Below, piece after piece: positions 8,341 through 17,567 of a stretch of 64,000 nt of DNA. The DNA is from Bryobacterales bacterium (lineage in GTDB: Bacteria; Acidobacteriota; Terriglobia; Bryobacterales; Bryobacteraceae), in assembly GCA_027452065.1 (NCBI GenBank), contig DAIDHC010000123.1, forward strand, positions 1 through 64,000, written 5' to 3'. The notes below the pieces were generated by a model, which saw nothing but the letters and a program-made list of their open reading frames with translations, was not told the origin of the DNA and did not search any database. The position numbers and the translations under genes are program-made. Position 1 is the first letter of the stretch. Every line of letters begins with the position of its first letter.

Positions 8341-10683
8341 ATGGCGGCAGGGCGAGCGTTACTTTGCGGTGCGGTGATGGTGCTGCTGCCGGGCTTTGGT
8401 CAAGCGCAGGCCGACTTCGCAACGGCCGTCCACCCGATTCTGGCGAGCCGCTGCGCGGGCTGCCACGCGGGGGAGCATCCGCAAGCCGGGTTGAGCTTCG
8501 ACAGCCGCGAGACGATCCTGAAAGGCGGGCGGAGCGGGCCGGCGCTGGTGGCGGGGGATTCGGGGGCGAGTCTGATGGTTCGCCGCATCACGGGCGCGGT
8601 GACGCCGCGCATGCCGATGGGCGGCGCGGCGCTGAGCGCGGCCGAGATTGCCGCGATACGCCAATGGATCGACACGGGCGCGGTGTTTCCGAAGGAGATG
8701 AGCCGGGCGGCGCCCGAGGAGTGGAACGCGCCGCTGGCGCCGCGCCGGCCCGCGGTTCCCGAGGGGGTCGAGCCGAATGCGATCGACCGGTTTCTGGCGG
8801 CATACTTCGCGCAGAGGCACCGGGCGCTGCCGGCGGTGGTGGAGGATGACGTTTACCTGCGGCGCGTTTCCTACGACATCACAGGGCTGCCCCCGGAGGC
8901 GGCCGCGTTTGCGCGCTTCCGGGCCGATCGCGATCCGGACAAGCGGATCCGCCTGGCGCGTTCGCTGCTGGACGACAAGACGGCTTACGCGGAGAACTGG
9001 ATCAGCTTCTGGAACGATCTTCTGCGGAACGACGAGGGAGTCAACTATGCCGGAATGCGCAAATCCATCACCGACTGGCTGTATCCGGCGCTGCTCGATA
9101 ACCTTGCTTACGACCGCATGGTGGCCACGTTGGTCAACCCGGTGGGGGAGGACGATCCGGACGGCTTCCTTCTGGGAGTGAACTGGCGCGGCGACGTCAA
9201 CGCCAGCCAGACGCCTTACATGCAGGCGGCGCAGAACACGGCGCAGATCTTCCTGGGCATCAATCTGAAATGCGCCAGTTGCCACGACAGTTTCATCAAT
9301 CGGTACAAGCTGAAGCAGTCCTACGGCATGGCGGCGATGTTCGCGCCGGGCGAGTCGCTGGAGCTGGTGCGCTGCGATGTGAAGATGGGGGTGCGGACAG
9401 ACCCGGAGTTCGTTTTTCCGGAGCTGGGCGCAGTGCCGCGAAACGCGACGCTGGCCGAGCGGCGGGCGGCGGCGGCGCGGCTTTTCACATCGCCGGGCGA
9501 CGGACGGCTGGCGCGGACGATGGTGAACCGGGTGTGGCAGCGGCTGATCGGCCGGGGGCTGGTAGAGCCGGTGGACGACATGGACGCGCGGCCGTGGAAT
9601 CCGGATCTGCTGGACTGGCTGGCTTCCGATTTCGCAGCCCGCGGCTACGACCTGAAATACCTGCTGCTGGAGATCGTGTCGTCGAAGGCCTACCAGATGC
9701 CTTCGGTGGGCGGCGCGCCGGACCGGACGCAGAGCTACGAGTTTCGCGGGCCGCAGCGGCGGCGCCTGACGGCCGAGCAGTTCATGGACACGGTGTCGGC
9801 GATGACCGGCGAGTGGCGGATCCTGCAGACCAAGGAGGAGAGCCGGTACAGCCGCGAGTGGCGGTTGAAATCGACGGCGCTGACGCGCGCGCTGGGGCGG
9901 CCGATTCGGGACCAGGTGTTCACTACGCGGAACGAAGACGCGACGACGCTGCAGGCGCTGGAGCTGATGAACGGCGAGACGCTGGCCAAGACGCTGCGGC
10001 GGGGGGCGCGGCGGCTGCTGAACGAACTGCCGCCGGCGCCGCCGAACCGGTTCGACAGCGGGGTGATGCACAAGGGATCCGAGCCGGTCGACATCGACGT
10101 CACGGGGAAGAAGCAGCTTTGGCTCCTGATGGAGGACGCCGGCTCGTACGACCCGTCGCGGAGTCTGGCGGGCTGGAGCGGGCTGACGCTGGACGGACCA
10201 AAAGGCGAGGTGAAGCTGGCGTCGCTTCCCACGGTTTCGAAATTCGAGGCGCGGAGCCTGACGGTGAAAGGCGAGAAGCGGGACGAGGTGATGGGCGCGC
10301 CGCTCGACACGACGCTGGTGTTCAACATCGACGGGATGGGATACACGCGGCTGCGCGGAGAAGCGGTGGTGGACGACAGCGGCAAGCGGGACGACATCGA
10401 AGCGGCGGCGCGGTTCTTTGTCTTCACCGAGCAGCCGGACCGAGACGAGCTGGTGCGGGTTTCGGGCGGGCCGCCGACGCCGGCTCCGGCGCCGGCCCGC
10501 GATGCCGATGCGCTGATCGACCGCTTGTTTTTGCAGGCCATGGGCCGGCGGCCGGACGAGCGGGAGCGGGCGCTGGCGCGCGATTTTCTCCAGCCCGCGG
10601 GGGCGGGCGCGATCGCGGAGAGCGGGCTCGAAGACTTTTTGTGGAGTCTGTTGATGCATCCGGAGACGCAGTACATCGATTAG
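8341..10683 (+). CDS. PSD1 multidomain cytochrome (PSCyt1/DUF1549/DUF1553)
   Basis: A secreted protein of the planctomycete-type PSD1 family. A signal peptide is followed by a cytochrome-c-like domain with the heme motif CAGCH near residue 38. Next come the DUF1549 region (about 140-330), with a second CASCH motif near residue 311, and DUF1553 (from about 380; RTMVNRVWQRLIGRGLV). Between about residues 575 and 705 sits a beta-rich stretch (LWLLMEDAGSYDPS through FVFTEQP) that looks like an inserted carbohydrate-binding (NPCBM-like) module, before the terminal DUF1553 piece LFLQAMGRRPDERE. The DUF1501 gene follows after 9 bases, the standard partner order. The family's substrate is not established; envelope electron transfer or polysaccharide breakdown are the usual guesses. 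Confidence 0.93.
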   Translation: MAAGRALLCGAVMVLLPGFGQAQADFATAVHPILASRCAGCHAGEHPQAGLSFDSRETILKGGRSGPALVAGDSGASLMVRRITGAVTPRMPMGGAALSAAEIAAIRQWIDTGAVFPKEMSRAAPEEWNAPLAPRRPAVPEGVEPNAIDRFLAAYFAQRHRALPAVVEDDVYLRRVSYDITGLPPEAAAFARFRADRDPDKRIRLARSLLDDKTAYAENWISFWNDLLRNDEGVNYAGMRKSITDWLYPALLDNLAYDRMVATLVNPVGEDDPDGFLLGVNWRGDVNASQTPYMQAAQNTAQIFLGINLKCASCHDSFINRYKLKQSYGMAAMFAPGESLELVRCDVKMGVRTDPEFVFPELGAVPRNATLAERRAAAARLFTSPGDGRLARTMVNRVWQRLIGRGLVEPVDDMDARPWNPDLLDWLASDFAARGYDLKYLLLEIVSSKAYQMPSVGGAPDRTQSYEFRGPQRRRLTAEQFMDTVSAMTGEWRILQTKEESRYSREWRLKSTALTRALGRPIRDQVFTTRNEDATTLQALELMNGETLAKTLRRGARRLLNELPPAPPNRFDSGVMHKGSEPVDIDVTGKKQLWLLMEDAGSYDPSRSLAGWSGLTLDGPKGEVKLASLPTVSKFEARSLTVKGEKRDEVMGAPLDTTLVFNIDGMGYTRLRGEAVVDDSGKRDDIEAAARFFVFTEQPDRDELVRVSGGPPTPAPAPARDADALIDRLFLQAMGRRPDERERALARDFLQPAGAGAIAESGLEDFLWSLLMHPETQYID

Positions 10684-10692
10684 GAGTGAGGT

Positions 10693-12144
10693 ATGCGCGA
10701 GAACCTGGACAAGGAGTTGTTTCGCGGCCTGTCGCGGCGGCATTTTCTGCGCGCCTCGGCGGCGGCGACGCTGGCGGCGATGGGGTCGGGCGCGCCGCGG
10801 CTGTTCGGAGCGCCGGCGAAAATCGCGCCGCGCGCCGACAGCATGATCCTGCTGTGGATGGCCGGCGGGATGGCGCAGACCGAGACTTTCGATCCGAAGC
10901 GCTACACGCCGTTTGAGTCCGGCCTGCCTTCCAACGCCGTGCTGAGCACGTTTCCCAGTATCGATACGGTGGTGGACGGGGTGAAGATCTCGCAGGGGCT
11001 GGAGAACATGGCGCGCGTTCTGGACCGCGGCACCTTGATCCGGTCGCACCGCGTCGGGGATCTGGGCTTCATTCTTCATTCGCGGCACCAGTACCACTGG
11101 CATACCGGCTATGCGCCGCCGCAATCTGTCGCCGCCCCGCACATGGGGGCGGTGATCGCAAAGACGCTGGGCCCGCGGAATCCCGACATTCCCGCCTTCA
11201 TCGACATCGGGCAGAATCTGGAGATCGGCGGGGAGAGCGACGGGCTGAAGGCGTTCCACACGGCGGGTTTTCTGGGCAGCGAATTCGGACCGTTTTTCAT
11301 CAGCGATCCCAAGGACGCCGCGGCCAGCACGCGGCCGTCGGAATACGTCGGGCGGACGAGGTTCGAATCGCGCTGGAAGCGCTATCAGGAACTGGTGGCG
11401 GCGAGCCCGGTGGGCAGGTACGGCGGCGATTACCAGCGGGAGAGCCTGGCGCGCTCGCTCGAAAACGCGCATCGGCTGCTGAGCTCTCCGGCGGCGAAGG
11501 CTTTCGACCTGTCGCTCGAGCCGGAGGAGAGCTTCCGGAAGTACGACACCGGGCGCTTCGGGCAGGGATGCCTGCTGGCGCGGCGGCTGGTGGAAGCGGG
11601 GGCGCGTTTTGTCGAGGTGACCACGGAGTACATCCCGTTCCGCTACTGGGACACGCACGAGAACGGTCACGTGAGGGCGGCCGGAATGAAGCGCGACGTC
11701 GACGCGCCGGTAACGCGGCTGATTCTGGATCTGGAGGAGCGCGGGCTGCTGGACCGGACGCTGGTGGTGGTGGCGAGCGAGTTCGGGCGGGACATGATGG
11801 TGGAGGGTAAGCCGGGCCAGACGGTGAAGGAGCAGGTGAAGCAGCCGGCGATCATGACGGAGCTGAAGCATTACGGAATGCACCGGCACTTTACCGAAGC
11901 GGGCAGCGTGGTGATTTTCGGCGGCGGGTTCAAGAAGGGGTTCCTCTACGGCAAGACGGCGGAGGAGAGGCCGTGCAGCATCGTTTCCGACCCGGTGACG
12001 ATCGACGATCTTCACGCGACGATTTACGCGGCGATGGGGATTGCGCCGGATCTGGCGTACGAGGTGGAGCGGCGGCCGTTCTACGTCACCAAGGATGGCA
12101 AGGGCAAAGCGGTGGAAGCGCTGTTCGCGCACGGCGCGGCGTAG
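10693..12144 (+). CDS. Tat-exported DUF1501 protein
   Basis: The N-terminus holds a twin-arginine signal (SRRHFLRASAA near residue 15) and then the DUF1501 fold, a branch of the alkaline-phosphatase/sulfatase superfamily (MILLWMAGGMAQTETFDPK, VVVASEFGRDMM). It is encoded directly after the PSD1 cytochrome, and this pairing recurs across Planctomycetes and Acidobacteria, so the two probably form one exported complex. Tat export implies it folds, perhaps with a metal, before crossing the membrane. The substrate is unknown. Confidence 0.94.
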   Translation: MRENLDKELFRGLSRRHFLRASAAATLAAMGSGAPRLFGAPAKIAPRADSMILLWMAGGMAQTETFDPKRYTPFESGLPSNAVLSTFPSIDTVVDGVKISQGLENMARVLDRGTLIRSHRVGDLGFILHSRHQYHWHTGYAPPQSVAAPHMGAVIAKTLGPRNPDIPAFIDIGQNLEIGGESDGLKAFHTAGFLGSEFGPFFISDPKDAAASTRPSEYVGRTRFESRWKRYQELVAASPVGRYGGDYQRESLARSLENAHRLLSSPAAKAFDLSLEPEESFRKYDTGRFGQGCLLARRLVEAGARFVEVTTEYIPFRYWDTHENGHVRAAGMKRDVDAPVTRLILDLEERGLLDRTLVVVASEFGRDMMVEGKPGQTVKEQVKQPAIMTELKHYGMHRHFTEAGSVVIFGGGFKKGFLYGKTAEERPCSIVSDPVTIDDLHATIYAAMGIAPDLAYEVERRPFYVTKDGKGKAVEALFAHGAA

Positions 12145-12161
12145 AGGCGGGCGGAGGCGGC

Positions 12162-15100
12162 TCAGGCGGCTTCGCGGTCGCTGCCGGCGAGGCGGAAGTA
12201 GGGATCGCCGTAGTGCTGGTAGGCCGGCCAGGAGAGGCTGGCGGCGATGGCGCGGCGGGCGTCGCGCATCGCTTGCCACATGGGCGCGGGGGCGGCCGCG
12301 GCGCCGAGGAGGGAGGCGTAGAGGGACGCGGCGAAATGGGACGCTGCCGAGTCGTCGATCGGCCAGGCGGTGCAGACGAAGTTGGCGACGCCGCGGTTGA
12401 AGAATTCGGCGGCGAAGCTGGGCGCCATGCCGGCCGCGGATTCGACCGCTTCCGGCGCCAGTTCGCCTGAGCGGCAGGCGTTGGCGAAGACAAAGCGCGG
12501 AACGCGGTCCAGGCGGCCCAGATCGGAAGCGTTCAGCACGTCGCCGCCGGAAAACAGGAAACCGGAGCGGGACGGGGCGGCGGCGTCGAACAGGCAGTGG
12601 CCGGCGTAGTGGAGCACGTCGTAGGGAGGGTCATTGTCGAGAGCGAGAAGGACGTTGAGCGCCGTGGCCTCGCGCGGGCCGATGAGCGGTGTGCAGGAGA
12701 TGAGGGGCGCGGCGGCGCCGCGGTTCAGATCTTCAAACAACGCCAGCAGGCGAGCGGCCTCGTCGCGGGCGCCGGGCAGAGGGCGTTCGCTGGCGCCGTC
12801 GGCCACCAGCAGCACGCGCAGAGGGCCTCCGGAGGGAGGCAGAGCCTCGGGCGGCGGGGCGAAGGACGTGCGCAACTGCCGGGTGAGGGCGCGGTTGAGG
12901 CCGAGGAATCCATCGAGCGGGGAATCGGCTTCGCCGATGCCGGACGGCGGGGCGGCGAGTTCCCAGTAGACGCGCGCCGCGTCGCTGTTGCAGGTGATGA
13001 CCAGGGGCGCCGAGCCGGGAAAGGCCGCCAGGAAATCGCGCGGGAACAGAAAATCGAAGAGGAAGCGGCCCAGGCGGTGGCGGCGGGCGGGATCGGACTC
13101 GCGCAACAGCGCGTCGTTGATCTGCTCGACGCGCCGGGCGTTGAGGGCGACGGCTCGCTCCGGGATGGAAGCGTTGTCGCCGATGACGCCGCAACGGCAG
13201 AGGCCGTCGGCGAACTCGACGGACAGGCGCGTGGCGGCGGGCTCGCGGTGGATTTCGGGCTGGAGCGGAGTTGAGGGATGGGGCACGCCGGAGAGGTCGA
13301 AGTTGCCGCCCAGCTCCGCGGCGGCGGCACGGAGCGCGGAGCCGAGGCGCCCGGCATGGCCGGGCAGGACGGTGAAAGTGACCGCGGTCAGGAGGCCGGC
13401 GTTGGGTTCGGCGAGGGCGCGGCGCAGGCCGCTCAGCCAGGCCCGCGCGGCTTCAACGGTGGAAAGATTGTCCTGGCCGGCGCCGATGAGCGGGGCGGCG
13501 AGGTGGCGCTTGCCGAGACGGGCGAGCGTCCAGCACAGGCCGCGCGCCAGCACGGATAACTCCGGCGCGCCGAAGCCTCCGATGCGGCCCATTCCGGCGA
13601 TGGCGAGGACGACACCGGCATGAGAGGGCCGTGGATCGGGGAGCAGAAACGTTTCGCCGAGCTCGCCGCGGAGAACGCCCCGGGCATGGAACTGCGCCAG
13701 CAGCGGCTCGCCGGGGGCACTGAGAGCGAGGTCCAGATCGCGCTCGGCGCCGCTGGGGCGAACGCCGAGATAGTGGCCCACAGCGATGGCGTCGATGGGC
13801 GGCAAGCCGGAGAGCGAAGCGGGCGCGACTTGCTCGACCGGGCACTCGATCACGGAGATTTTGATCGCCGGGCCGGAGCTTTCCGCGGGCTCGGGCGGCG
13901 GGTTGTCGCGCTGGAGAATCAAGTCGACGATTTCGGGTTCCTCCGGCGACAGAGGGCCGGCCTCGGGCCCGCCGCGGCGGCGCAGGGATGAGACCAGCGA
14001 GGCGATGCGGCCGATGCGAGCCTGGTGCGCGGCGCCGGCCGCCTCGGGCAGTGCTCCGGCGGGGGCGGCGGAGGGCGGTTTGGCTTCGTTTTGTCGAATT
14101 CCGGTCGAGAGAAATTCGTCCATTTTCCCGAGCACTTCGGGGAACTGCGGCAGCCCCTGGTGGTCGCAATCGACGAAAAACGCCGGGACGCCGCCGAGCA
14201 GCCCGAGGTTGTGCGGCACGGTGCCGTCGCCGAGGTTGGTGAAGACGTAGCCGGCGTTGGAGCCGAGTTGGTTCAGCTCCGCCAGGCCGCTGGCGGTGGG
14301 GCGGTTGTAGCCGGCGACATAGATCATGCGGGAAGGGTCGACGGCGGCGGCGAGCTCGCGCTGGAAGTGCAAGGCGCCGTCGATGAGCGGCTGGCTCACG
14401 GGAATGCGAGTGTAGGTGGAGGCGCGATAGAGAGGATCGAGCCCCGGCAGCCGGCCGAGAGCGGGGAGCATCTGATAAACGCCGGGGAACGTGGCGGCGA
14501 CGCGCATCAGATCGTCGAGGCTGTGCTCGAGGTCGATGTTGGAGATGAGCTGGAGCACGCTGTTTTCGCCGGAGAGAAGCTGGGGGATGGAAAACGAGCC
14601 GTAGTTCGGCGTGCCGAGCATAATGAGGCGTCCGCCGCGGCGCAGGCCGTCCGCGTCGGCCATGCCGGCCCAGTGATCGGGGTAGCGGGCGATGAAGCTG
14701 CGGGCAACGAGGCCGCCCATCGAGTGGGCCACCAGGTGAACGGGAGCGCCGGGGCCGAACCAGTCGAGGATGCTCTGGTGAAGGCCGGCGGCGGTGACGC
14801 GGATGTCGCGGCGCCAATCGAAGAAAAACGGGCGGACGTTCCAGGCGCGGCTGAGGGAAACGATCTGCTTTGCGTAGTAGCGGAGCATGATGCCGGAGGG
14901 GCGGACGTCGTGAACGCTCAAGCCGGTGGCGGGGTCGAGCGGAAGGCGGGTGAAGGCGCCGAAGATGAAGCGCCAGACGCTGGCCCAGATGAGATCGGGG
15001 TCGGAGCCGTCGAAGGCGGTGAGCTCGCTGCCCATGATGCCGGGCAGGAGGACGACGTTTCCCTGGGAGGCGGCGGGGCCGCGGAACTCCGAAGACGCCA

Positions 15101-15251
15101 GCGAGGCAAGCTCTTCCCACTGGCGGCCGCCGAGCGTGGTCCGGAGAGCGAGTTCCTGTTCGGGAGTTGCATGGCGAATGGCGTCGATGAGTGAGGCCGG
15201 CGCCGCGGCCGACAGCCGGGCGAGGTAGCGGCGTTGGTTGTCGATGGTCAT
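12162..15251 (-). CDS. LCAT-like lipase - middle domain - CHAT protease fusion
   Basis: A 1029-residue multidomain protein with no obvious signal peptide. The first part is an alpha/beta hydrolase of the lecithin-cholesterol-acyltransferase/PGAP1 type, with oxyanion strand LLPGIMGSEL (about 68-77), nucleophile elbow VAHSMGGL with Ser177, and likely Asp342 (LGDGTVP) and His364 (CDHQGLP). A proline-rich linker (about 388-460) leads to a middle domain (about 462-640) with GHYLGVRPSG and LIGAGQDN that recalls the N-terminal macro-like domain of leucine aminopeptidases. The C-terminal third is a CHAT domain, a caspase/separase-like protease, with the His in LHYAGHC (His885) and the Cys in FANACRSG (Cys926). 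I prefer the ATG at 15251. The frame extends to a TTG at 15338 but the extra residues look non-coding. Confidence 0.88.
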   Translation of the reverse strand: MTIDNQRRYLARLSAAAPASLIDAIRHATPEQELALRTTLGGRQWEELASLASSEFRGPAASQGNVVLLPGIMGSELTAFDGSDPDLIWASVWRFIFGAFTRLPLDPATGLSVHDVRPSGIMLRYYAKQIVSLSRAWNVRPFFFDWRRDIRVTAAGLHQSILDWFGPGAPVHLVAHSMGGLVARSFIARYPDHWAGMADADGLRRGGRLIMLGTPNYGSFSIPQLLSGENSVLQLISNIDLEHSLDDLMRVAATFPGVYQMLPALGRLPGLDPLYRASTYTRIPVSQPLIDGALHFQRELAAAVDPSRMIYVAGYNRPTASGLAELNQLGSNAGYVFTNLGDGTVPHNLGLLGGVPAFFVDCDHQGLPQFPEVLGKMDEFLSTGIRQNEAKPPSAAPAGALPEAAGAAHQARIGRIASLVSSLRRRGGPEAGPLSPEEPEIVDLILQRDNPPPEPAESSGPAIKISVIECPVEQVAPASLSGLPPIDAIAVGHYLGVRPSGAERDLDLALSAPGEPLLAQFHARGVLRGELGETFLLPDPRPSHAGVVLAIAGMGRIGGFGAPELSVLARGLCWTLARLGKRHLAAPLIGAGQDNLSTVEAARAWLSGLRRALAEPNAGLLTAVTFTVLPGHAGRLGSALRAAAAELGGNFDLSGVPHPSTPLQPEIHREPAATRLSVEFADGLCRCGVIGDNASIPERAVALNARRVEQINDALLRESDPARRHRLGRFLFDFLFPRDFLAAFPGSAPLVITCNSDAARVYWELAAPPSGIGEADSPLDGFLGLNRALTRQLRTSFAPPPEALPPSGGPLRVLLVADGASERPLPGARDEAARLLALFEDLNRGAAAPLISCTPLIGPREATALNVLLALDNDPPYDVLHYAGHCLFDAAAPSRSGFLFSGGDVLNASDLGRLDRVPRFVFANACRSGELAPEAVESAAGMAPSFAAEFFNRGVANFVCTAWPIDDSAASHFAASLYASLLGAAAAPAPMWQAMRDARRAIAASLSWPAYQHYGDPYFRLAGSDREAA

Positions 15252-15507
15252 GAAGAGATCGCTCGTGGTTGGGCCGGGGAACGGAGTGAGGCCCGACACC
15301 CATTGCGAGAGTAGCGCCGCGGTTGCGAGGGGCGGCAAGAGGTTGCTGCTAATCTATTGACAAAAGAGTTCTATCGGGGGCTTCGGGTGTTGTGACCGGC
15401 ATTTTCGGCTCTCCCGGCGTTGCGGCAGGAGCGGCCGAATCGACGTGTTTGAAACGGGCCGCGCGCTCAGGGCGTCCACCGAGAGGGCCGCGGCGGTTTC
15501 GGCAACA

Positions 15508-15990
15508 ATGATGAACGGCAAGCGCATCGTGGGGGTGTTACCGGCCTGCAACGCCGCCCGGGCGCTGGAGGCAGCGCAGCGGCCGGGGCTGATAGTGGTG
15601 GCGCATCCGAAGAATCGCGGCTACGGCGCGAATCGGAAAACGTGCTGCGCGACGGCCCTGGCGCGGCGGGCCGATGTGGTGCTCATGATTCATCCCAGCC
15701 GCCGGTACTCGATGCCGCCGGGGACGAGCCTGTCGGAATATCACACCGGCTTTCGCGCCGACGGCCGGGAGTTTCGGGGCGCGCGCACGGGCGAGATCTC
15801 CTGCCCGGCCGGCTCTTTTCGCGATGCGTCGTCGATCTACTTCCGGCGCAGCTTGACGTACGGCCTGGGAGTGTGGAAGACCGGTGCGCAGGCCCGCATG
15901 GCGCTGTGGGGGCCGGGCCGCGCTTCGCAGTTTGAATACTCGGGTTTCGAGCGGAAGCCGCGGGTTGCGGCGCCGGAGAAATCGCGGTGA
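15508..15990 (+). pseudogene. Decayed family-2 glycosyltransferase with internal deletions
   Basis: Short pieces match the DPM-synthase-like GT2 proteins common in this phylum: the start KRIVGVLPACNAARALE, the middle VAHPKNRGYGANRKTCC and ALARRADVVLMIHP, then LSEYHTGFRA, and the end EISCPAGSFRDASSIYFRRS and LTYGLGVWKT. The stretches that normally separate them are gone: the DDxSxD loop, the region after HPDYQY, and the membrane-proximal part after the YHTGYRA motif. The usual Asp after HP is replaced by Ser. The frame stays open, so the losses were in frame or in sets, but the donor-binding residues are missing and I expect no activity. The stop overlaps the GTG of the next glycosyltransferase by 4 bases, a relic of translational coupling. 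Confidence 0.75.
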
Positions 15991-17567
15991 GCGCGAACGG
16001 GACGCGGGAGCGAGGCTGGGCGGGAAACGGGAGTGCGGCGCTGTGGGCGGTGGCGGCGGCTTGCGGGGTGCGTCTCTGGCTGATGCCGCTGCCGTCCAGC
16101 TTCTGGGTGGACGAGATGGGCACGGCATTCGTCGTGCAACATCCGGGCGATCCGTCGTTTGCGGTGGCGCCGCAGGTTCCGGCTTCGATTTACTACATTC
16201 TGCCGAAGCTGTCGAGCGCCCTGTTTGGCGCTTCGGAGATTGCGTACCGGCTGCCGTCGGTGATTCTGATGGCGGTGGCGCTGGTCCTGGTGGCGCGGCT
16301 GGCGGCGCGGCTCATCGCGCCGGAAGCGGGCTGGTTCGCCGTGTTCGCCTGCTTTTCGCTGCGCGGCATCAACTACGCCGCGGGTGACGCGCGGCCCTAT
16401 GCCCTGGGGATGGCGATATCGGCAGCCGCGCTGCTGGGGCTGGTCCGATGGTTCGACGAAGGGAAGCGGATCGACGCTGCTCTTTTCTTTCTTTGCGCGG
16501 TTCTCTTGTGGCGGGTGCAGCTCGTTTTCTGGCCCTTTTACCTGATCTTCGCGCTTTACGCCGGCCTGCGCCTTTGGCTCCGCGACACGCCGGTGCGCCG
16601 GCGGGAAGTGGCGGTGGTGTTCCTGCTCACCGGGCTATGCCTAATACCCGTAGCCTTGGAGGCGCTGAGCCTGCTGAGGCACGCGGGGGCGCACGTGATT
16701 GTCGACGTGCCCGGCGCGCGCGACCTTGTGCACGCTTTGAAGCTGCCGCTGTTTCTAGTCAGCGTGGCGGGAGTGTGGCTGCTGGCGCGGCTGGCGGGAA
16801 GCGGCGAGCGCTCCGCCCGGCCGGTTGCGAGCGCGCTCGTCCTCGGCCTGGCCTGGTGGCTTGCGGTGCCGCTGGTCCTGTTCGCGTTTTCCCGCATCAC
16901 GGGAACCAGCGTGTTTATCGCGCGCTACATTTCACTGGCGCTGCCCGGAGCAGCGATGGCGGCGACGGCGGCGGCGGCGTATTTTATGCCTCGCCGGCTG
17001 TGGCGGCCGCTGGCGCTTCTGTTCGGCGCCGGGGTGCTCCTGTATCTCGGCCAGTGGCGTCATTTCTGGCCGGCGCATCATCCCTCGGATTGGCGGGGCG
17101 CCTCGGCCGCGCTGTCGCGGATGGGAATCGACGAAGCAACGCCGGTGATCTGCCCGAGCCCGTTTGTGGAGGCGCAGCCGCCGGAGTGGCGTCCGGGTTA
17201 TCCGCAGGCGACGTTTCTTTATTGCCATTTGCTGACTTATCCTCCTCCGGGGCGCAAGTACACGTTTCCGTTCAAGACCTCGCCGGAGGCCGAGCTCTAC
17301 GCGGCGGAGCTGACTGCATCGGCGCTGGCGCCGGCGGGCCGGTTTGCGATTTACGGGGGCGACGCGAACGTGCGTTTCTGGGAGAGTTGGTTCGCGCGGC
17401 GGCCGGAGCTGGCGGGCTGGAGACACGGCTCAATCGGCTCCTTCGGGGACGTGGAGTCGGTGGTGTTTCAGGCCCCGCGCGGGCTGGACGCGGCGCGGGC
17501 GGGCGAAGCGGTTTCGAGCGCCAGGAACACGAGCGCGATCCAGAGCGCGTCGGCGATGAGGAGATGA
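15987..17567 (+). CDS. Membrane glycosyltransferase, GT39/ArnT-like
   Basis: A polytopic inner-membrane protein with about ten hydrophobic segments. The first periplasmic loop holds the acidic pair in FWVDEMGTAF, the expected catalytic site of lipid-linked sugar transferases of the PMT/ArnT (GT-C) fold. The C-terminal third is a soluble periplasmic domain. It probably moves a sugar from a polyprenyl phosphate to an envelope acceptor; the missing partner may be the decayed GT2 just upstream, which in this family supplies polyprenyl-phosphate sugars. The start is GTG with GGAG 9 bases before it. The last 100 bases overlap the 3' end of the convergent ctaA. Confidence 0.88.
   Translation: MSANGTRERGWAGNGSAALWAVAAACGVRLWLMPLPSSFWVDEMGTAFVVQHPGDPSFAVAPQVPASIYYILPKLSSALFGASEIAYRLPSVILMAVALVLVARLAARLIAPEAGWFAVFACFSLRGINYAAGDARPYALGMAISAAALLGLVRWFDEGKRIDAALFFLCAVLLWRVQLVFWPFYLIFALYAGLRLWLRDTPVRRREVAVVFLLTGLCLIPVALEALSLLRHAGAHVIVDVPGARDLVHALKLPLFLVSVAGVWLLARLAGSGERSARPVASALVLGLAWWLAVPLVLFAFSRITGTSVFIARYISLALPGAAMAATAAAAYFMPRRLWRPLALLFGAGVLLYLGQWRHFWPAHHPSDWRGASAALSRMGIDEATPVICPSPFVEAQPPEWRPGYPQATFLYCHLLTYPPPGRKYTFPFKTSPEAELYAAELTASALAPAGRFAIYGGDANVRFWESWFARRPELAGWRHGSIGSFGDVESVVFQAPRGLDAARAGEAVSSARNTSAIQSASAMRR

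Noticed and set aside
8359-12279. A 1306-codon open frame on the minus strand opposite the PSD1 and DUF1501 genes
   Set aside because: It is antisense to two clear genes and rich in Arg, Pro and His without any domain; GC-rich codon use leaves such frames open by chance.
12162-15251. Neighbouring genes as parts of a defence island around the CHAT fusion
   Set aside because: The flanking genes are a PSD1/DUF1501 pair and envelope glycosyltransferases; no nuclease, methylase, integrase or toxin-like gene is near.
15357-15362. A perfect TTGACA box before the decayed glycosyltransferase
   Set aside because: No -10 box at 15-19 bases on that strand; the bases at that spacing are G-C rich.
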